This document shows, one piece after another, positions 41,770-51,021 of a stretch of DNA of 64,000 nucleotides. The stretch lies in assembly GCF_030053135.1 (NCBI RefSeq), contig NZ_CP125652.1, positions 1,984,001 through 2,048,000 of the forward strand. Reading direction: 5' to 3'. Position 1 is the stretch's first letter; each line of letters opens with the position of its first letter. The translations under genes and the position numbers were made by a program. The stretch is from Rhizobium sp. BT04. GTDB lineage: Bacteria > Pseudomonadota > Alphaproteobacteria > Rhizobiales > Rhizobiaceae. The notes below the pieces were generated by a model, which had not been told where the DNA came from, did not search any database, and saw only the letters and a program-made list of their open reading frames with translations.

Positions 41770-42879
41770 TCAGGCGTGAACGACGCCGGCACCGCTGGTG
41801 GCGGTGTTCTCGATGATCCGGCCGGTATCGGCGGCATAAAGGTGGATCGCGTTATAGTCGATGGCGATGCCGATCGGATCGCCCGACTTCACCTTCACCG
41901 CCTCGGTCAGCGCCACGGCAAAGGGCAACCCGTCGAAATCGGCGTGGACGACGCGGCTTGCGCCGAGCTCTTCGATGAAATCGGCCGTTGCGGTGAGGGC
42001 GCCGGGCGCATCCGGAGGCACCAGCCGAGCGGCTTCGGCGCGCATGCCGAGCACGACGCGTTTGCCTTTCAGCGGTGCGGCGCGTTCGCGCGGCAGCACG
42101 ATCTTGCGGCTCTGGTCGTAGACGAAGACGCCCTCGTCGTTGATCGTGCCCTCGAGCAGGTTCATAGCCGGCGTGCCGACGAAGCCCGCGACGAAGCGCG
42201 AGACCGGATGATGATAGACCTCTTCTGGCGTGCCGACCTGCTCCACCCTGCCGCCATTCATCACCACCAGCCGGTCGGCCAGCGTCATCGCCTCGGTCTG
42301 GTCATGCGTGACGAAGATCGAGGTGGCGCCGAGACGCCGATGCAGGCGGCGGATTTCGGCGCGCATGGCGATGCGCAGCTTGGCGTCGAGGTTGGACAGC
42401 GGCTCGTCGAAGAGGAACACTTTTGGTTCGCGGATCATTGCACGGCCCATGGCGACGCGCTGGCGCTGGCCGCCGGAAAGGGCGGCCGGCCGGCGGTCGA
42501 GGAAGGGTTCGAGGCTGAGCGCCTTGGCGACTTCGGCGACGCGCCGGCTGCGCTCCGTCTTCGGAACACCCGCAACCTTCAAGGCGTAGCCGATATTCTC
42601 GGCGACGCTCATATGCGGATAAAGCGCGTAGTTCTGGAACACCATGGCGCAGCCGCGCTCGCGCGGCTCCAGCTGGTTGACGACCCGGCCGTCGATGGCG
42701 ATTTCGCCGCCGCTGATTTCCTCGAGCCCGGCGATCATCCGCAGCAGCGTGGACTTGCCGCAGCCTGACGGACCGAGGATGACGATGAATTCGCCGGACT
42801 GAATCTCCAGGTCGACGCCGTGAACGACGGGATTCTTGCCGTAGCTCTTTTTCACATCACGGATTGAGATCGGTGCCAC
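41770..42879 (-). CDS. ugpC: Glycerol-3-phosphate ABC transporter ATPase UgpC
   Basis: A 369-residue CUT1-type ATPase powering uptake of sn-glycerol-3-phosphate. Walker [10 protein letters not shown], the signature [12 protein letters not shown], Walker [16 protein letters not shown] and the switch His in [13 protein letters not shown] are intact. The C-terminal 120 residues form the TOBE/MalK regulatory domain ([14 protein letters not shown]). It is the last gene of ugpBAEC, 12 bases after ugpE. The homologue can serve more than one CUT1 permease set. Confidence 0.92.
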   Translation of the reverse strand: MAPISIRDVKKSYGKNPVVHGVDLEIQSGEFIVILGPSGCGKSTLLRMIAGLEEISGGEIAIDGRVVNQLEPRERGCAMVFQNYALYPHMSVAENIGYALKVAGVPKTERSRRVAEVAKALSLEPFLDRRPAALSGGQRQRVAMGRAMIREPKVFLFDEPLSNLDAKLRIAMRAEIRRLHRRLGATSIFVTHDQTEAMTLADRLVVMNGGRVEQVGTPEEVYHHPVSRFVAGFVGTPAMNLLEGTINDEGVFVYDQSRKIVLPRERAAPLKGKRVVLGMRAEAARLVPPDAPGALTATADFIEELGASRVVHADFDGLPFAVALTEAVKVKSGDPIGIAIDYNAIHLYAADTGRIIENTATSGAGVVHA

Positions 42880-42891
42880 AGGACTATTCCT

Positions 42892-43806
42892 TCACTTCTC
42901 GGTGGAGATAAGGCCGCGCACGAACCAGCGCTGCATCAGGATGACGAGCACCAGTGGCGGCGACATGATGATAAGTGTGCCGGCCATGGCGACGTTCCAG
43001 TCGGGCAGGCCGAATTCGGACGGGATCAGGGTCTTGAGCTGCGTCACCGCAATGCCGAAATTCGGATCGGTGGTGATCAGCAGCGGCCAGAGATATTGGT
43101 TCCAGGCCCAGACGAACATGATCGTGAACAGTGCGATCATGTTCGGCCGCGACAGCGGCAGCAGAATATCCCAGAAGAACCGAACCGGACCCGATCCGTC
43201 CATCTTCGAGGCCTCGGCCAGTTCGTCTGGAACCGTCAGATAGAACTGCCGGTAGAGGAAGGTGCCGGTTGCGGTTGCGACCAGCGGCAGAACGAGACCG
43301 GGATAGGAATTCAACAGGCCCCATTCGAGCTTGATCTGAATGCCGGTGATCTGCGCAACGAGCCAGCTTATGCCGGTGAAGTCGAGGATCGTCTGGAACG
43401 GCTGCAGCGCGTTGGCCGCAATCGAATAGGTCGGCACGATGCGAACTTCCAGCGGCAGCATCAGCGTGATGAAGATGATCCAGAAAATCACATACCGGCC
43501 GCGGAAGCGGAAGTAGACGATCGAGAAGGCCGCCATGGCGGAAAGGATGACCTTGCCGGCGCCGACCGCTGTGGCGAAGATAATGCTGTGGATCAGCTTG
43601 TTGCCGAGATCGGCGCGAACCCAGGCGGTCTGGACGTTTTCCCAGAAATGCGAGCCTGGGGTGAGCGGCAGCGGCACGCGATTGACCGTCTCCAAATCGA
43701 GCGTCGATGCAACGATGACGATGAAGAAAGGCAGAAGCGCGATCAGCATGCCGAGCGCCAGAAGCGTATAGCAGATGAAGTTGAATATCGGCGTGCGTTC
43801 GATCAT
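42892..43806 (-). CDS. ugpE: Glycerol-3-phosphate ABC transporter permease UgpE
   Basis: A 304-residue inner-membrane permease with six expected helices. Its order of motifs follows Escherichia coli UgpE: WIIFITLMLPLEVRIVPT, then LPDELAEASKMDG-like EAA loop (VPDELAEASKMDGSGPVRFF), WNQYLWPLLITTD, and the end QRWFVRGLISTEK. It pairs with UgpA. There is a ten-base gap to ugpA. Confidence 0.92.
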   Translation of the reverse strand: MIERTPIFNFICYTLLALGMLIALLPFFIVIVASTLDLETVNRVPLPLTPGSHFWENVQTAWVRADLGNKLIHSIIFATAVGAGKVILSAMAAFSIVYFRFRGRYVIFWIIFITLMLPLEVRIVPTYSIAANALQPFQTILDFTGISWLVAQITGIQIKLEWGLLNSYPGLVLPLVATATGTFLYRQFYLTVPDELAEASKMDGSGPVRFFWDILLPLSRPNMIALFTIMFVWAWNQYLWPLLITTDPNFGIAVTQLKTLIPSEFGLPDWNVAMAGTLIIMSPPLVLVILMQRWFVRGLISTEK

Positions 43807-43816
43807 GTCCGAGACC

Positions 43817-44701
43817 TCACTTGTAGTGCACGCGCCGCTCGATGAAGCGGAACTGGAAGATGGTGAGCAGAACGACGAGCGCCATCAGGATGATCGACTG
43901 CGCCGCAGCCCCGGAATAATCGAGCCCCCTGAAGCCGTCGAAATAGATCTTGTAGACCATGAGTTCCGTCGCGCGTGCCGGCCCGCCCTGCGTCATGACG
44001 TCGACGATACCGAAGGAATCCTGGAAGCTTTCGGTGATATTGATGACGAGCAGGAAAAACAGCGTCGGCGTCAGCAGCGGCAGCTGGATATCCCAGATAC
44101 GGCGCATCGGCCCCGAACCGTCCATGGCGGCGGCCTCGATCAGCGAGCGCGGAATGCCTTGCAGCGCCGAGAGGAAGAAGATGAAATTATAGCCGATATA
44201 TTTCCAGGAAAAGGCAACAATGACGGCGATCATCGCGTCCTTGCCGTCGAGCGCGGGGTTCCAGAGGCCGGGCCAGACATGATTGATGACCGACAGAAGG
44301 CCGGCCTCCGGCGCCAGGATGAAGCGGAAGGCAAGGCCGAGAGCGGGAGCGGCAATCGCGTAAGGCCAGATGAAGACCGACCGGTAGATTTTATGGCCGC
44401 GCAGCTCACGATCCGTCAACAGCGCCAGGATGAGCGCCATCCCCATGGCAATGGCCGTCGAGCTGAAGCCGAAGATCATGCTGCGGGTGATCGACTCCCA
44501 ATAGATCGGATCGCTGAGCAATTGCTTGAAATTGTCGAAACCGACCCAGGCATTGCCGCCGCCCCATGGCTGCTCGAGCGTGAACGCCCAATAGAGCGCC
44601 TGCGCACTCGGCCAATAGAAGAAGACGAAGATCAGCAGCAGCATCGGAAACGCGAAGAGCAGTCCGATCGTCGTCGAGGAGAAAGTGACGCGCTTTTCCA
44701 T
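43817..44701 (-). CDS. ugpA: Glycerol-3-phosphate ABC transporter permease UgpA
   Basis: A 294-residue permease with six helices. Landmarks shared with UgpA of enterobacteria: SWKYIGYNFIFFLSALQGIP, the EAA loop IPRSLIEAAAMDGSGPMRRI, TQGGPARATELMVYKIYFDG and the C-terminal QFRFIERRVHYK. A 124-base spacer with a stable stem-loop separates it from ugpB upstream, which may allow more binding protein to be made than permease. Confidence 0.92.
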   Translation of the reverse strand: MEKRVTFSSTTIGLLFAFPMLLLIFVFFYWPSAQALYWAFTLEQPWGGGNAWVGFDNFKQLLSDPIYWESITRSMIFGFSSTAIAMGMALILALLTDRELRGHKIYRSVFIWPYAIAAPALGLAFRFILAPEAGLLSVINHVWPGLWNPALDGKDAMIAVIVAFSWKYIGYNFIFFLSALQGIPRSLIEAAAMDGSGPMRRIWDIQLPLLTPTLFFLLVINITESFQDSFGIVDVMTQGGPARATELMVYKIYFDGFRGLDYSGAAAQSIILMALVVLLTIFQFRFIERRVHYK

Positions 44702-44779
44702 GGGTGGTCGTTTTCGGCCTGGTTTGGTTTAGGCGGGAGGCGCGTTCGCCTCCGCAGCCGGTATGAATGGACAAGGACA

Positions 44780-44808
44780 CACCCGGCACGCAAAACGCGG
44801 GCCGGGTG
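44780..44808 (-). other. Intercistronic stem-loop between ugpB and ugpA
   Basis: Arms CACCCGGC (44780-44787) and GCCGGGTG (44801-44808), with the loop containing a further CGC/GCG pairing. It lies 17 bases after the ugpB stop. This is the typical place for a hairpin that protects the binding-protein mRNA or partly terminates transcription. Confidence 0.55.
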
Positions 44809-44825
44809 CGGCTCATATCGGTCGA

Positions 44826-46181
44826 TCAGGGAAGCTGAACGTTCTTGTAGGTCTGCTGGAAACGGCGCAGCAGCTGGTTGCCGCGTTCGGCAGCGCCATC
44901 GAGCGAAGCCTGGACATCGGCATTGTTGACGAAGATTGCCTGCAAGCCATTGGCGATCTCGGTGCGGACCTGCAGCAGGCCGCCGAGGCGGATGCCGTGC
45001 GGGGCCGCGTCGCCAGCCGGGGAAACGGTCAGGCTCTGAATGGCGAGCTCGCGGCCGGCATAAGGAGCCTTGTCGTAAAAGCCCTGCTTCTTCAGATATT
45101 CGAAGCCGGAGTTGCGAACCGGGATGTAGCCGGTCACGGTCGACCAGGTCAGCGCTTCTTCCGGCTTGGCAATGAAGTTGAAGAAGGCAGCGGCAGCCTT
45201 GTATTCAGCGTCCGAATGACCCTTCAGAACCCAGAGCGAAGCGCCGCCGACATAGGAGCTGTGACGGGTTGCATCGCCGTAAGTCGGGAGCATGGCAACG
45301 CCCCAGTTCATGCCCTGCTTGGCGGTGCGGCCGATGTTGCCGTGGTCGCCGACCGAGGTCAGGATGACCTGGCAATCGCCGGCAGCGAAAGCTTCGACGA
45401 AGGTCTGGCCGACAGCCTTGTTCTTAATGACGGCGAGCTTGTTGTCATACCAGGACTTGAGGTCCTTGATATAGCTGACGAGCAGCGGGTTCTTGTTGAA
45501 CACCAGTTCGGCATCGAGACCTTCAAAGCCGTTCTTCTTCGTGGCGATCGCTTCGCCGTTCACGGCTTCGAATTGCTCGACGTACTGCCAGACTTCGTTG
45601 TTGGAGATGTCAAAGCCGAGCGGGCAAGCATAGCCTGCATCCTTCAGAGCCTTGAGGTCCTCGCCTGCTTCCTTCCAGGTCGCCGGAGCATGATCCTTGC
45701 CGATCTTGGCGAAGGCGTCCTTGTTCCAGTAGAGAAGAGCGGTCGAGGAGTTGAAGGGGAAGGAGTACATCTCGCCCTTCGATGTCGCGTAGTAGCCGGA
45801 GATACCGGAGAAGTAGTCCTTCCAGTCGACAGTGTAGCCCGTGTCGGCCATCAGCTTGTTTGCCGGATAGTAGGCGCCGGAAAGCATGATGTCGAGCGTG
45901 CCGGCGTCGGAGACCTGGGCGATGGTCGGCTGCTTGCCGGCGCGGAAGGCAGCGATGGTGTTCTGCAGGGACGCATCATAGCTGCCCTGGCTGGTGCAGA
46001 CGACTTCGTAGTCGGCCTGCGACTGGTTGAAGCGATCGCACTGCTCCTGGACACGCTTTGCAATGTCACCGGAATTGCCGAACCAGAAGTCGATCTTGGT
46101 CTTATCGGCGGCGGCAGCGGGACCAGCAAGAAACGCTGTAGCGAGAAGGGCGCCAACGGCGCCGAGAAGCTTGGCTTGCAT
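44826..46181 (-). CDS. ugpB: Glycerol-3-phosphate-binding periplasmic protein UgpB
   Basis: A 451-residue solute-binding protein, first gene of ugpBAEC. A signal peptide (MQAKLLGAVGALLATAFLAG, cleavage near AAAAD) is followed by the two-lobed extracellular binding domain (KIDFWFGNSGDIAKRVQEQC, QGSYDASLQNTIAAFRAGKQ, FPFNSSTALLYWNKDAF). The match to UgpB is from overall pattern and from the operon partners UgpA and UgpE. The ATG at 46181 has GAGG six bases upstream and starts the signal peptide; the longer frame adds 20 unrelated residues. Confidence 0.9.
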   Translation of the reverse strand: MQAKLLGAVGALLATAFLAGPAAAADKTKIDFWFGNSGDIAKRVQEQCDRFNQSQADYEVVCTSQGSYDASLQNTIAAFRAGKQPTIAQVSDAGTLDIMLSGAYYPANKLMADTGYTVDWKDYFSGISGYYATSKGEMYSFPFNSSTALLYWNKDAFAKIGKDHAPATWKEAGEDLKALKDAGYACPLGFDISNNEVWQYVEQFEAVNGEAIATKKNGFEGLDAELVFNKNPLLVSYIKDLKSWYDNKLAVIKNKAVGQTFVEAFAAGDCQVILTSVGDHGNIGRTAKQGMNWGVAMLPTYGDATRHSSYVGGASLWVLKGHSDAEYKAAAAFFNFIAKPEEALTWSTVTGYIPVRNSGFEYLKKQGFYDKAPYAGRELAIQSLTVSPAGDAAPHGIRLGGLLQVRTEIANGLQAIFVNNADVQASLDGAAERGNQLLRRFQQTYKNVQLP

Positions 46182-46254
46182 GAGAACCTCGAACGTAAAA
46201 GGGACGCGCACTTTCAGCGCACGCCCTATTAGCTGGTTCAAATTGCCGCGGCCA

Positions 46255-46272
46255 ATGAATATTACATGACAT
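46255..46272 (-). promoter_or_regulatory. Candidate Pho box in the orientation of ugpB
   Basis: Read on the minus strand: ATGTCAT, four bases, TATTCAT, against the consensus CTGTCAT-N4-CTGTCAT (6 of 7 and 4 of 7). It lies 74 bases upstream of the ugpB start. ugp operons are known PhoB targets in Escherichia coli and Sinorhizobium meliloti. The second half is weak. Confidence 0.35.
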
Positions 46273-46290
46273 GAAACGATCGAAATCGTG

Positions 46291-46319
46291 CCGTCACAAA
46301 ACCTTCACGCGGATGTTAT
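46291..46319 (+). promoter_or_regulatory. Three phased Pho-box-like half-sites
   Basis: CCGTCAC (46291), CCTTCAC (46302) and ATGTTAT (46313), each four or five of seven to CTGTCAT or CTGTCAC, spaced exactly 11 bases apart, the helical spacing of PhoB sites. They read on the plus strand, opposite to ugpB, which is not the usual orientation; this lowers confidence. Confidence 0.35.
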
Positions 46320-46544
46320 TTGTCACGGCCGAGGCTATATTTAGAGAAACCTCGCCAGCCACTCCAGCGCACTGCCGAACAGATATATTTATATTCGAAT
46401 AAATATAATTTTTAAGGGTTTTTAATATTTGCCTATATTGCGATAGCGCGTCTTTATTCGCTGATATCGTTGCATGAAACTTGCAAAAATGGCCGTCTTT
46501 TCTGCCATTGCACTGCTGTGCAACGCCCGGTTTCAGCCCCTGAA

Positions 46545-47750
46545 TCAGAGGGAATCCTTCAAAATTGCAGCAAAATGCGGATCGAATGCACGACTGATCG
46601 GTCCGGCGGCAGCTCCGAGCGCCACCGACCAGGGATCGGCCATGCCCGGCTGCAGGCGCGGCAGCGTCCGGCCGCGCCGTTCGGCGATCGAGGGCAGCAG
46701 TGGCCCGATGGCGGCGATCAACCTGTTCACCAGTGCGTCCGGGGCGCTGCCGCAGAGGATCACCGTCTGCGGATCGAAGACCGTTTCCATGAGATGGACG
46801 CTCCAGCGCAGGTCTGCTGCCGCCGCTTCGATCCAGGTCTCGATGCCTGGATCGCCCTCCAGGACGAGGTCGTTGATCTGTGCATGCAGGTCGGGATCGG
46901 CAGGATCGATCGACAGGTGCTGGTAGAGCGAGGCAAGCGAGGCGCGATGTTCGAGCGGCGTCGATTTGCCGTCGGCAAACAGCAGCGCCATGCCGATCTC
47001 GCCAGCGTTGCCGTTGGTGCCGCGGTAGAGTTCGCCGTTCAGAATGAGACCGGCGCCGATGCCGTAGCCGACGAAGAGGCAGACGGCATGGTCGAGACCA
47101 TGGGCGGCTCCCACCATGCGCTCGGCGGTCGCTGCCGCCGCCGCATCGTTCTGCAGGCCGACATCGAGCCCGGTGCCGGCGGTCAGCGTTTCCAACAGCG
47201 GAAACTTCTGCCAGGCCTCCATCATCCAGGGGTCGTCGCCATTGCCGGCGACGCCGAAGGGTCCGGGCATGGCGGCGCCGAGGCCGACCAGCCGCTTTTC
47301 CGACTGCTGAACGATCCCGGCAAGCTTTGCACGCACGCCGGCAACGAGATCGAGGATGACCTTCGCCCCTTCCGACGGACCTCCTGTGGGAAGGCCGGCC
47401 TCATCGCGCACGAGAACGCTGCCGACGAGATCGACCGCGACCGCCCGCGTCACATGCCGGTCGATCTGCAGACCGATCGCAAAGGCGCCCTCGGGAACGA
47501 GTCGATAAGGCGTCGAGGGCTGACCTCGGCCCTTCCTCACCGCCTCTTGCGAACGGACGAGGCCGTCGCGCTCGAGTTCTTCGATGATATTCGACACGGT
47601 CTGCTTGGTCAGCCATGTCGCCCGCGCCAGATCGGCGCGTGAAAGCGCACCGTTCATCCGCAAGGCATCGATCATCACGCGCCGGTTATGGGCGCTGGTG
47701 CCTTCGTGATTGGTGCCGCTCTTGGCCCGGATCGGCCTGCTGTCATTCAT
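46545..47750 (-). CDS. ROK-family transcriptional regulator
   Basis: A 401-residue NagC/XylR-type regulator: N-terminal helix-turn-helix (about residues 18-80, NRRVMIDALRMNGALSRADL, TKQTVSNIIEELERDGLV) followed by a ROK sugar-binding domain (LVGLGAAMPGPFG, LQNDAAAAATAE, FVGYGIGAGLILNGELYRG). The zinc motif of the family is missing: the expected GEIGH reads GEIGM, and no CxCGxxGC follows. It is divergent from the sugar ABC/SIS/PfkB operon and probably controls it, binding the sugar or its phosphate. The ATG at 47750 is chosen over a TTG six bases upstream. Confidence 0.88.
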   Translation of the reverse strand: MNDSRPIRAKSGTNHEGTSAHNRRVMIDALRMNGALSRADLARATWLTKQTVSNIIEELERDGLVRSQEAVRKGRGQPSTPYRLVPEGAFAIGLQIDRHVTRAVAVDLVGSVLVRDEAGLPTGGPSEGAKVILDLVAGVRAKLAGIVQQSEKRLVGLGAAMPGPFGVAGNGDDPWMMEAWQKFPLLETLTAGTGLDVGLQNDAAAAATAERMVGAAHGLDHAVCLFVGYGIGAGLILNGELYRGTNGNAGEIGMALLFADGKSTPLEHRASLASLYQHLSIDPADPDLHAQINDLVLEGDPGIETWIEAAAADLRWSVHLMETVFDPQTVILCGSAPDALVNRLIAAIGPLLPSIAERRGRTLPRLQPGMADPWSVALGAAAGPISRAFDPHFAAILKDSL

Positions 47751-47793
47751 GTGCAATTGCCTCTTGACTCCAATAGAATGTTGAAGAAGTAAT

Positions 47794-47812
47794 AAGTCAA
47801 GACAATTGACTT
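47794..47812. promoter_or_regulatory. Candidate ROK-regulator operator
   Basis: AAGTCAA-N5-TTGACTT, a perfect 7-base inverted repeat in the 222-base region between the ROK gene and the ABC operon. A further TTGACT half-site lies at 47764-47769, 42 bases away centre to centre. On the minus strand the right half doubles as a TTGACT -35 element, so binding would block the ROK promoter. Confidence 0.55.
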
Positions 47813-47972
47813 AATAAGGGACCGGAGAGTTCCAGGGAACGCAGGAGGCCGGACAAGGCCCCGACGACGCTCCGAGACGAAAACCGGCACGTGTCCGCGC
47901 GTGCCTTCTCGAACACCGATGGCGGAAAGTCTGCCCTCGGCCATGCGTAAATGTCACAAACTGGAGGCTGCA

Positions 47973-49211
47973 ATGCTGAAATCCCTTACCAAGACGCTTC
48001 TGGGTGCGGCCTTGATCGGCGCATCCTTTGCACCGCACGCTTTCGCCGAAACGACGCTGAACGCGCTCTTCATGGCGCAGGCCGCCTATAGCGAGGCCGA
48101 TGTGCGCGCCATGACCGACGCCTTCGCCAAGGCGAACCCCGACATCAAGCTCAATCTTGAATTCGTTCCCTATGAAGGCCTGCATGACAAGACGGTGCTG
48201 GCGCAAGGTTCCGGCGGCGGTTACGACGTGGTGCTCTTCGACGTCATCTGGCCGGCCGAATACGCCACCAACAAGGTGTTGGTCGACGTCACCTCGCGCA
48301 TCACCGACGAGATGAAGAAGGGCGTACTACCGGGCGCCTGGACCACCGTGCAATATGACGGAAAATATTACGGCATGCCGTGGATCCTCGACACCAAATA
48401 CCTATTCTACAACAAGGAGATCCTTGAAAAGGCCGGCATCAAGGCGCCGCCGAAGACCTGGGACGAGCTGACCGAGCAGGCAAAGACGATCAAGGACAAG
48501 GGCCTGCTCGCCACGCCGATCGCCTGGAGCTGGTCGCAGGCCGAGGCCGCGATCTGCGACTACACCACGCTTGTCAGCGCTTATGGCGGCGATTTCCTGA
48601 AGGACGGCAAGCCGGCCTTCCAGACCGGCGGCGGCCTCGATGCGTTGAAATACATGGTCTCCAGCTATGCCTCCGGCCTGACCAATCCGAATTCCAAGGA
48701 ATTCTTGGAAGAAGACGTCCGCAAGGTCTTCGAAAACGGCGATGCCGCCTTCGCTTTGAATTGGACCTACATGTACAACATGGCCAACGATCCGAAAGAC
48801 AGCAAGGTCGCGGGCAAGGTCGGCGTCGTGCCGGCGCCGGGTGTTACCGGCAAGAGCGAGGCTTCGGCCGTCAACGGCTCGATGGGCCTCGGCATCACCT
48901 CGGCCAGCAAGCATCCTGATGAGGCCTGGAAATACATCACCTTCATGACCTCGCAGGCGACGCAGAATGCCTATGCCAAGCTCAGCCTGCCGATCTGGGC
49001 GTCCTCCTATGAGGACCCTGGTGTCACCAAGGGCCAGGAAGAGCTGATCTCCGCCGCCAAGATCGGCCTTGCGGCCATGTATCCGCGCCCGACGACGCCG
49101 AAATATCAGGAGCTCTCGACCGCGCTGCAGCAGGCGATCCAGGAATCGCTGCTCGGCCAGTCCTCTCCCGAGGACGCGCTGAAGTCGGCCGCCGACAATA
49201 GCGGCCTCTGA
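47973..49211 (+). CDS. Sugar ABC transporter substrate-binding protein
   Basis: A 412-residue CUT1-type periplasmic binding protein. The signal peptide MLKSLTKTLLGAALIGASFA is cleaved near AFAE. Typical landmarks: GSGGGYDVVLFDVIWPAEYA, YGMPWILDTKYLFYNKEIL, KAPPKTWDELTEQAKTIKD, and GDAAFALNWTYMYNMA. The ATG at 47973 is supported by GGAGG five bases upstream. It is the first gene of a six-gene operon; the substrate is inferred only from the SIS and PfkB genes to be an amino-sugar derivative or similar. A stem-loop follows it. Confidence 0.9.
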   Translation: MLKSLTKTLLGAALIGASFAPHAFAETTLNALFMAQAAYSEADVRAMTDAFAKANPDIKLNLEFVPYEGLHDKTVLAQGSGGGYDVVLFDVIWPAEYATNKVLVDVTSRITDEMKKGVLPGAWTTVQYDGKYYGMPWILDTKYLFYNKEILEKAGIKAPPKTWDELTEQAKTIKDKGLLATPIAWSWSQAEAAICDYTTLVSAYGGDFLKDGKPAFQTGGGLDALKYMVSSYASGLTNPNSKEFLEEDVRKVFENGDAAFALNWTYMYNMANDPKDSKVAGKVGVVPAPGVTGKSEASAVNGSMGLGITSASKHPDEAWKYITFMTSQATQNAYAKLSLPIWASSYEDPGVTKGQEELISAAKIGLAAMYPRPTTPKYQELSTALQQAIQESLLGQSSPEDALKSAADNSGL

Positions 49212-49226
49212 GCAAAGCACGAAACC

Positions 49227-49251
49227 CCGGGCGGCGCCGGCCGTCGCCCGG
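49227..49251 (+). other. Stem-loop after the sugar-binding protein gene
   Basis: Arms CCGGGCG (49227-49233) and CGCCCGG (49245-49251), 15 bases after the stop and 41 before the permease start. It is the same arrangement as after ugpB, without sequence similarity. Confidence 0.5.
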
Positions 49252-49291
49252 TTCGATCTCGATAACCTGTGAATGAAGAAGGGGCGCCTTG

Positions 49292-50176
49292 ATGTCGGGC
49301 ACTTGGCTGACAACCCGCGCGTGGCTTTTGATGCTGCCGCTTCTCGTGGTCATGATATCAGTCATCGGCTGGCCTCTGATCGATACCGTCGGCCTCTCCT
49401 TCACCAATGCCAAGCTCGTCGGCACGCAAGGAAACTTCGTCGGCATCGACAATTACGCCAAGATGCTCTCCGGCTCGAATTTCCAGCGCACGCTGATCAC
49501 CACCGCATGGTTCGCGATCGTCTCGGTCGCCGCCGAAATGGTGATCGGCGTGCTTGCTGCCCTGCTGCTGAACCAGCAGTTTCGCGGCCGCACCGCGCTC
49601 CGCGCCCTGATGATCCTGCCCTGGGCGCTGCCGACCGTCGTCAACGCCACGCTCTGGCGGTTAATCTACAATCCCGAATACGGCGCGCTGAATGCCGCGC
49701 TGACCCAGCTCGGCCTGCTCGACGCCTACCGCTCCTGGCTTGGCGAGCCGGGCACGGCGCTGGCCGCCCTCATCGTCGCCGACTGCTGGAAGAATTTTCC
49801 GCTGGTGGCGCTGATTGCGCTCGCTGCCTTGCAGGCCGTGCCACGCGACATCACCGCCGCCTCGCTGGTCGACGGCGCCGGCGCTTTCGCCCGCTTCCGC
49901 TTCGTCATCCTGCCCTATCTCGCCGGCCCGCTGATGGTGGCGCTGGTGCTGCGCACGATCGAAGCCTTCAAGGTCTTCGACATCATCTGGGTGATGACCC
50001 GCGGCGGCCCGGCCAACAGCACCCGCACCCTGTCGATCCTCGTCTATCAGGAAGCCTTCTCCTTCCAGCGGGCAGGCTCGGGCGCATCGCTGGCATTGAT
50101 CGTCACGCTGCTGGTGACGCTGCTTGCTGCCGGCTACGCCGCTCTGGTGCGTAAAACCGCCGGGAGTGCGGCCTGA
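49292..50176 (+). CDS. Sugar ABC transporter permease 1
   Basis: A 294-residue MalF-type permease with six helices; the EAA loop is AVPRDITAASLVDGAGAFAR, and WVMTRGGPANSTRTLSILVY is a standard family motif. The ATG at 49292 is preceded by AAGGGG seven bases upstream. Its stop overlaps the start of the second permease by one base (TGATG). Confidence 0.9.
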   Translation: MSGTWLTTRAWLLMLPLLVVMISVIGWPLIDTVGLSFTNAKLVGTQGNFVGIDNYAKMLSGSNFQRTLITTAWFAIVSVAAEMVIGVLAALLLNQQFRGRTALRALMILPWALPTVVNATLWRLIYNPEYGALNAALTQLGLLDAYRSWLGEPGTALAALIVADCWKNFPLVALIALAALQAVPRDITAASLVDGAGAFARFRFVILPYLAGPLMVALVLRTIEAFKVFDIIWVMTRGGPANSTRTLSILVYQEAFSFQRAGSGASLALIVTLLVTLLAAGYAALVRKTAGSAA

Positions 50177-51021
50177 TGGAACGCCGGAGCCCGCTCTTTT
50201 CTGTCTTCATTCATCTCTGCGCCCTGCTGCTTGCCGCCGTCATCCTGGCGCCGATCCTGTGGCTGTTCATCATGAGCATCTCGCCGGCCGCCGACCTTGC
50301 CGCAAAGCCGCTGCGCTGGTGGCCGCAGACGGTGGATTTCTCTCGCTACGGCGTACTGCTCTCGACGCTCGAAAACAGCGCCGGCGCCGCCTTCACCTCG
50401 TCGCTGCGCAACAGCATCGAAGTGGCGGGCATGGCGACGATCGCCGCCATCGCGCTCGCCATTCCGGCCGGCTGGGCGGTGTCGCGCACGCCCTCTGTGG
50501 GATGGTCGCTGTCGATGGTCATCGCCACCTACATGCTGCCGCCGGTGGCGCTCGCCGTGCCGCTCTATATGGGCCTTTCCCATCTCGGATTGCTGAACAA
50601 CGTCTTCGGCCTTGCCCTCGTCTATCTGACCATCCTTGCGCCCTTCACCACCTGGCTGATGAAATCGGGCTTCGATTCCATCCCGCGCGAGATCGAATCC
50701 GCCGCGATGATCGACGGCGCCGGCCTGTTCCAGACATTGCGGATCATCACGCTGCCGCTCGCTGCCCCCGTGGTGGCGACGTCGAGCCTGTTTGCCTTCC
50801 TGCTGGCCTGGGATGAATTCTTCTATGCGCTGCTCTTCACTTCGGACCAACGCGCCAAGACGCTGACCGTCGCCATTGCCGATCTCGCCGGCGGCCGCGT
50901 TTCCGATTACGGACTGATCGCCACGGCAGGCGTGCTCGCCGCCCTGCCCCCGGTGCTGATCGGTCTCGTCATGCAACGCGCCCTGATTTCCGGGCTCACC
51001 AGCGGCGGCGTCAAGGGATGA
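50176..51021 (+). CDS. Sugar ABC transporter permease 2
   Basis: A 281-residue MalG-type permease with six helices; EAA loop SIPREIESAAMIDGAGLFQT, and LAWDEFFYALLFTSDQ before the last helices. It forms the channel with permease 1 and overlaps the SIS gene by four bases. Confidence 0.9.
   Translation: MERRSPLFSVFIHLCALLLAAVILAPILWLFIMSISPAADLAAKPLRWWPQTVDFSRYGVLLSTLENSAGAAFTSSLRNSIEVAGMATIAAIALAIPAGWAVSRTPSVGWSLSMVIATYMLPPVALAVPLYMGLSHLGLLNNVFGLALVYLTILAPFTTWLMKSGFDSIPREIESAAMIDGAGLFQTLRIITLPLAAPVVATSSLFAFLLAWDEFFYALLFTSDQRAKTLTVAIADLAGGRVSDYGLIATAGVLAALPPVLIGLVMQRALISGLTSGGVKG

Larger units (their letters stand above)
46182..46544. other. 363-base regulatory region upstream of ugpB
   Basis: Between the ugpB start and the end of the ROK regulator gene. 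It contains PhoB-box-like repeats (listed separately) and an unusually AT-rich stretch at 46380-46450. No coding frame is convincing. Confidence 0.6.

Noticed and set aside
46474..46926. A 150-residue plus-strand frame starting MKLAKMAVFSAIALL, resembling a signal peptide
   Set aside because: Most of it is antisense to the ROK regulator, and the downstream sequence has no domain.
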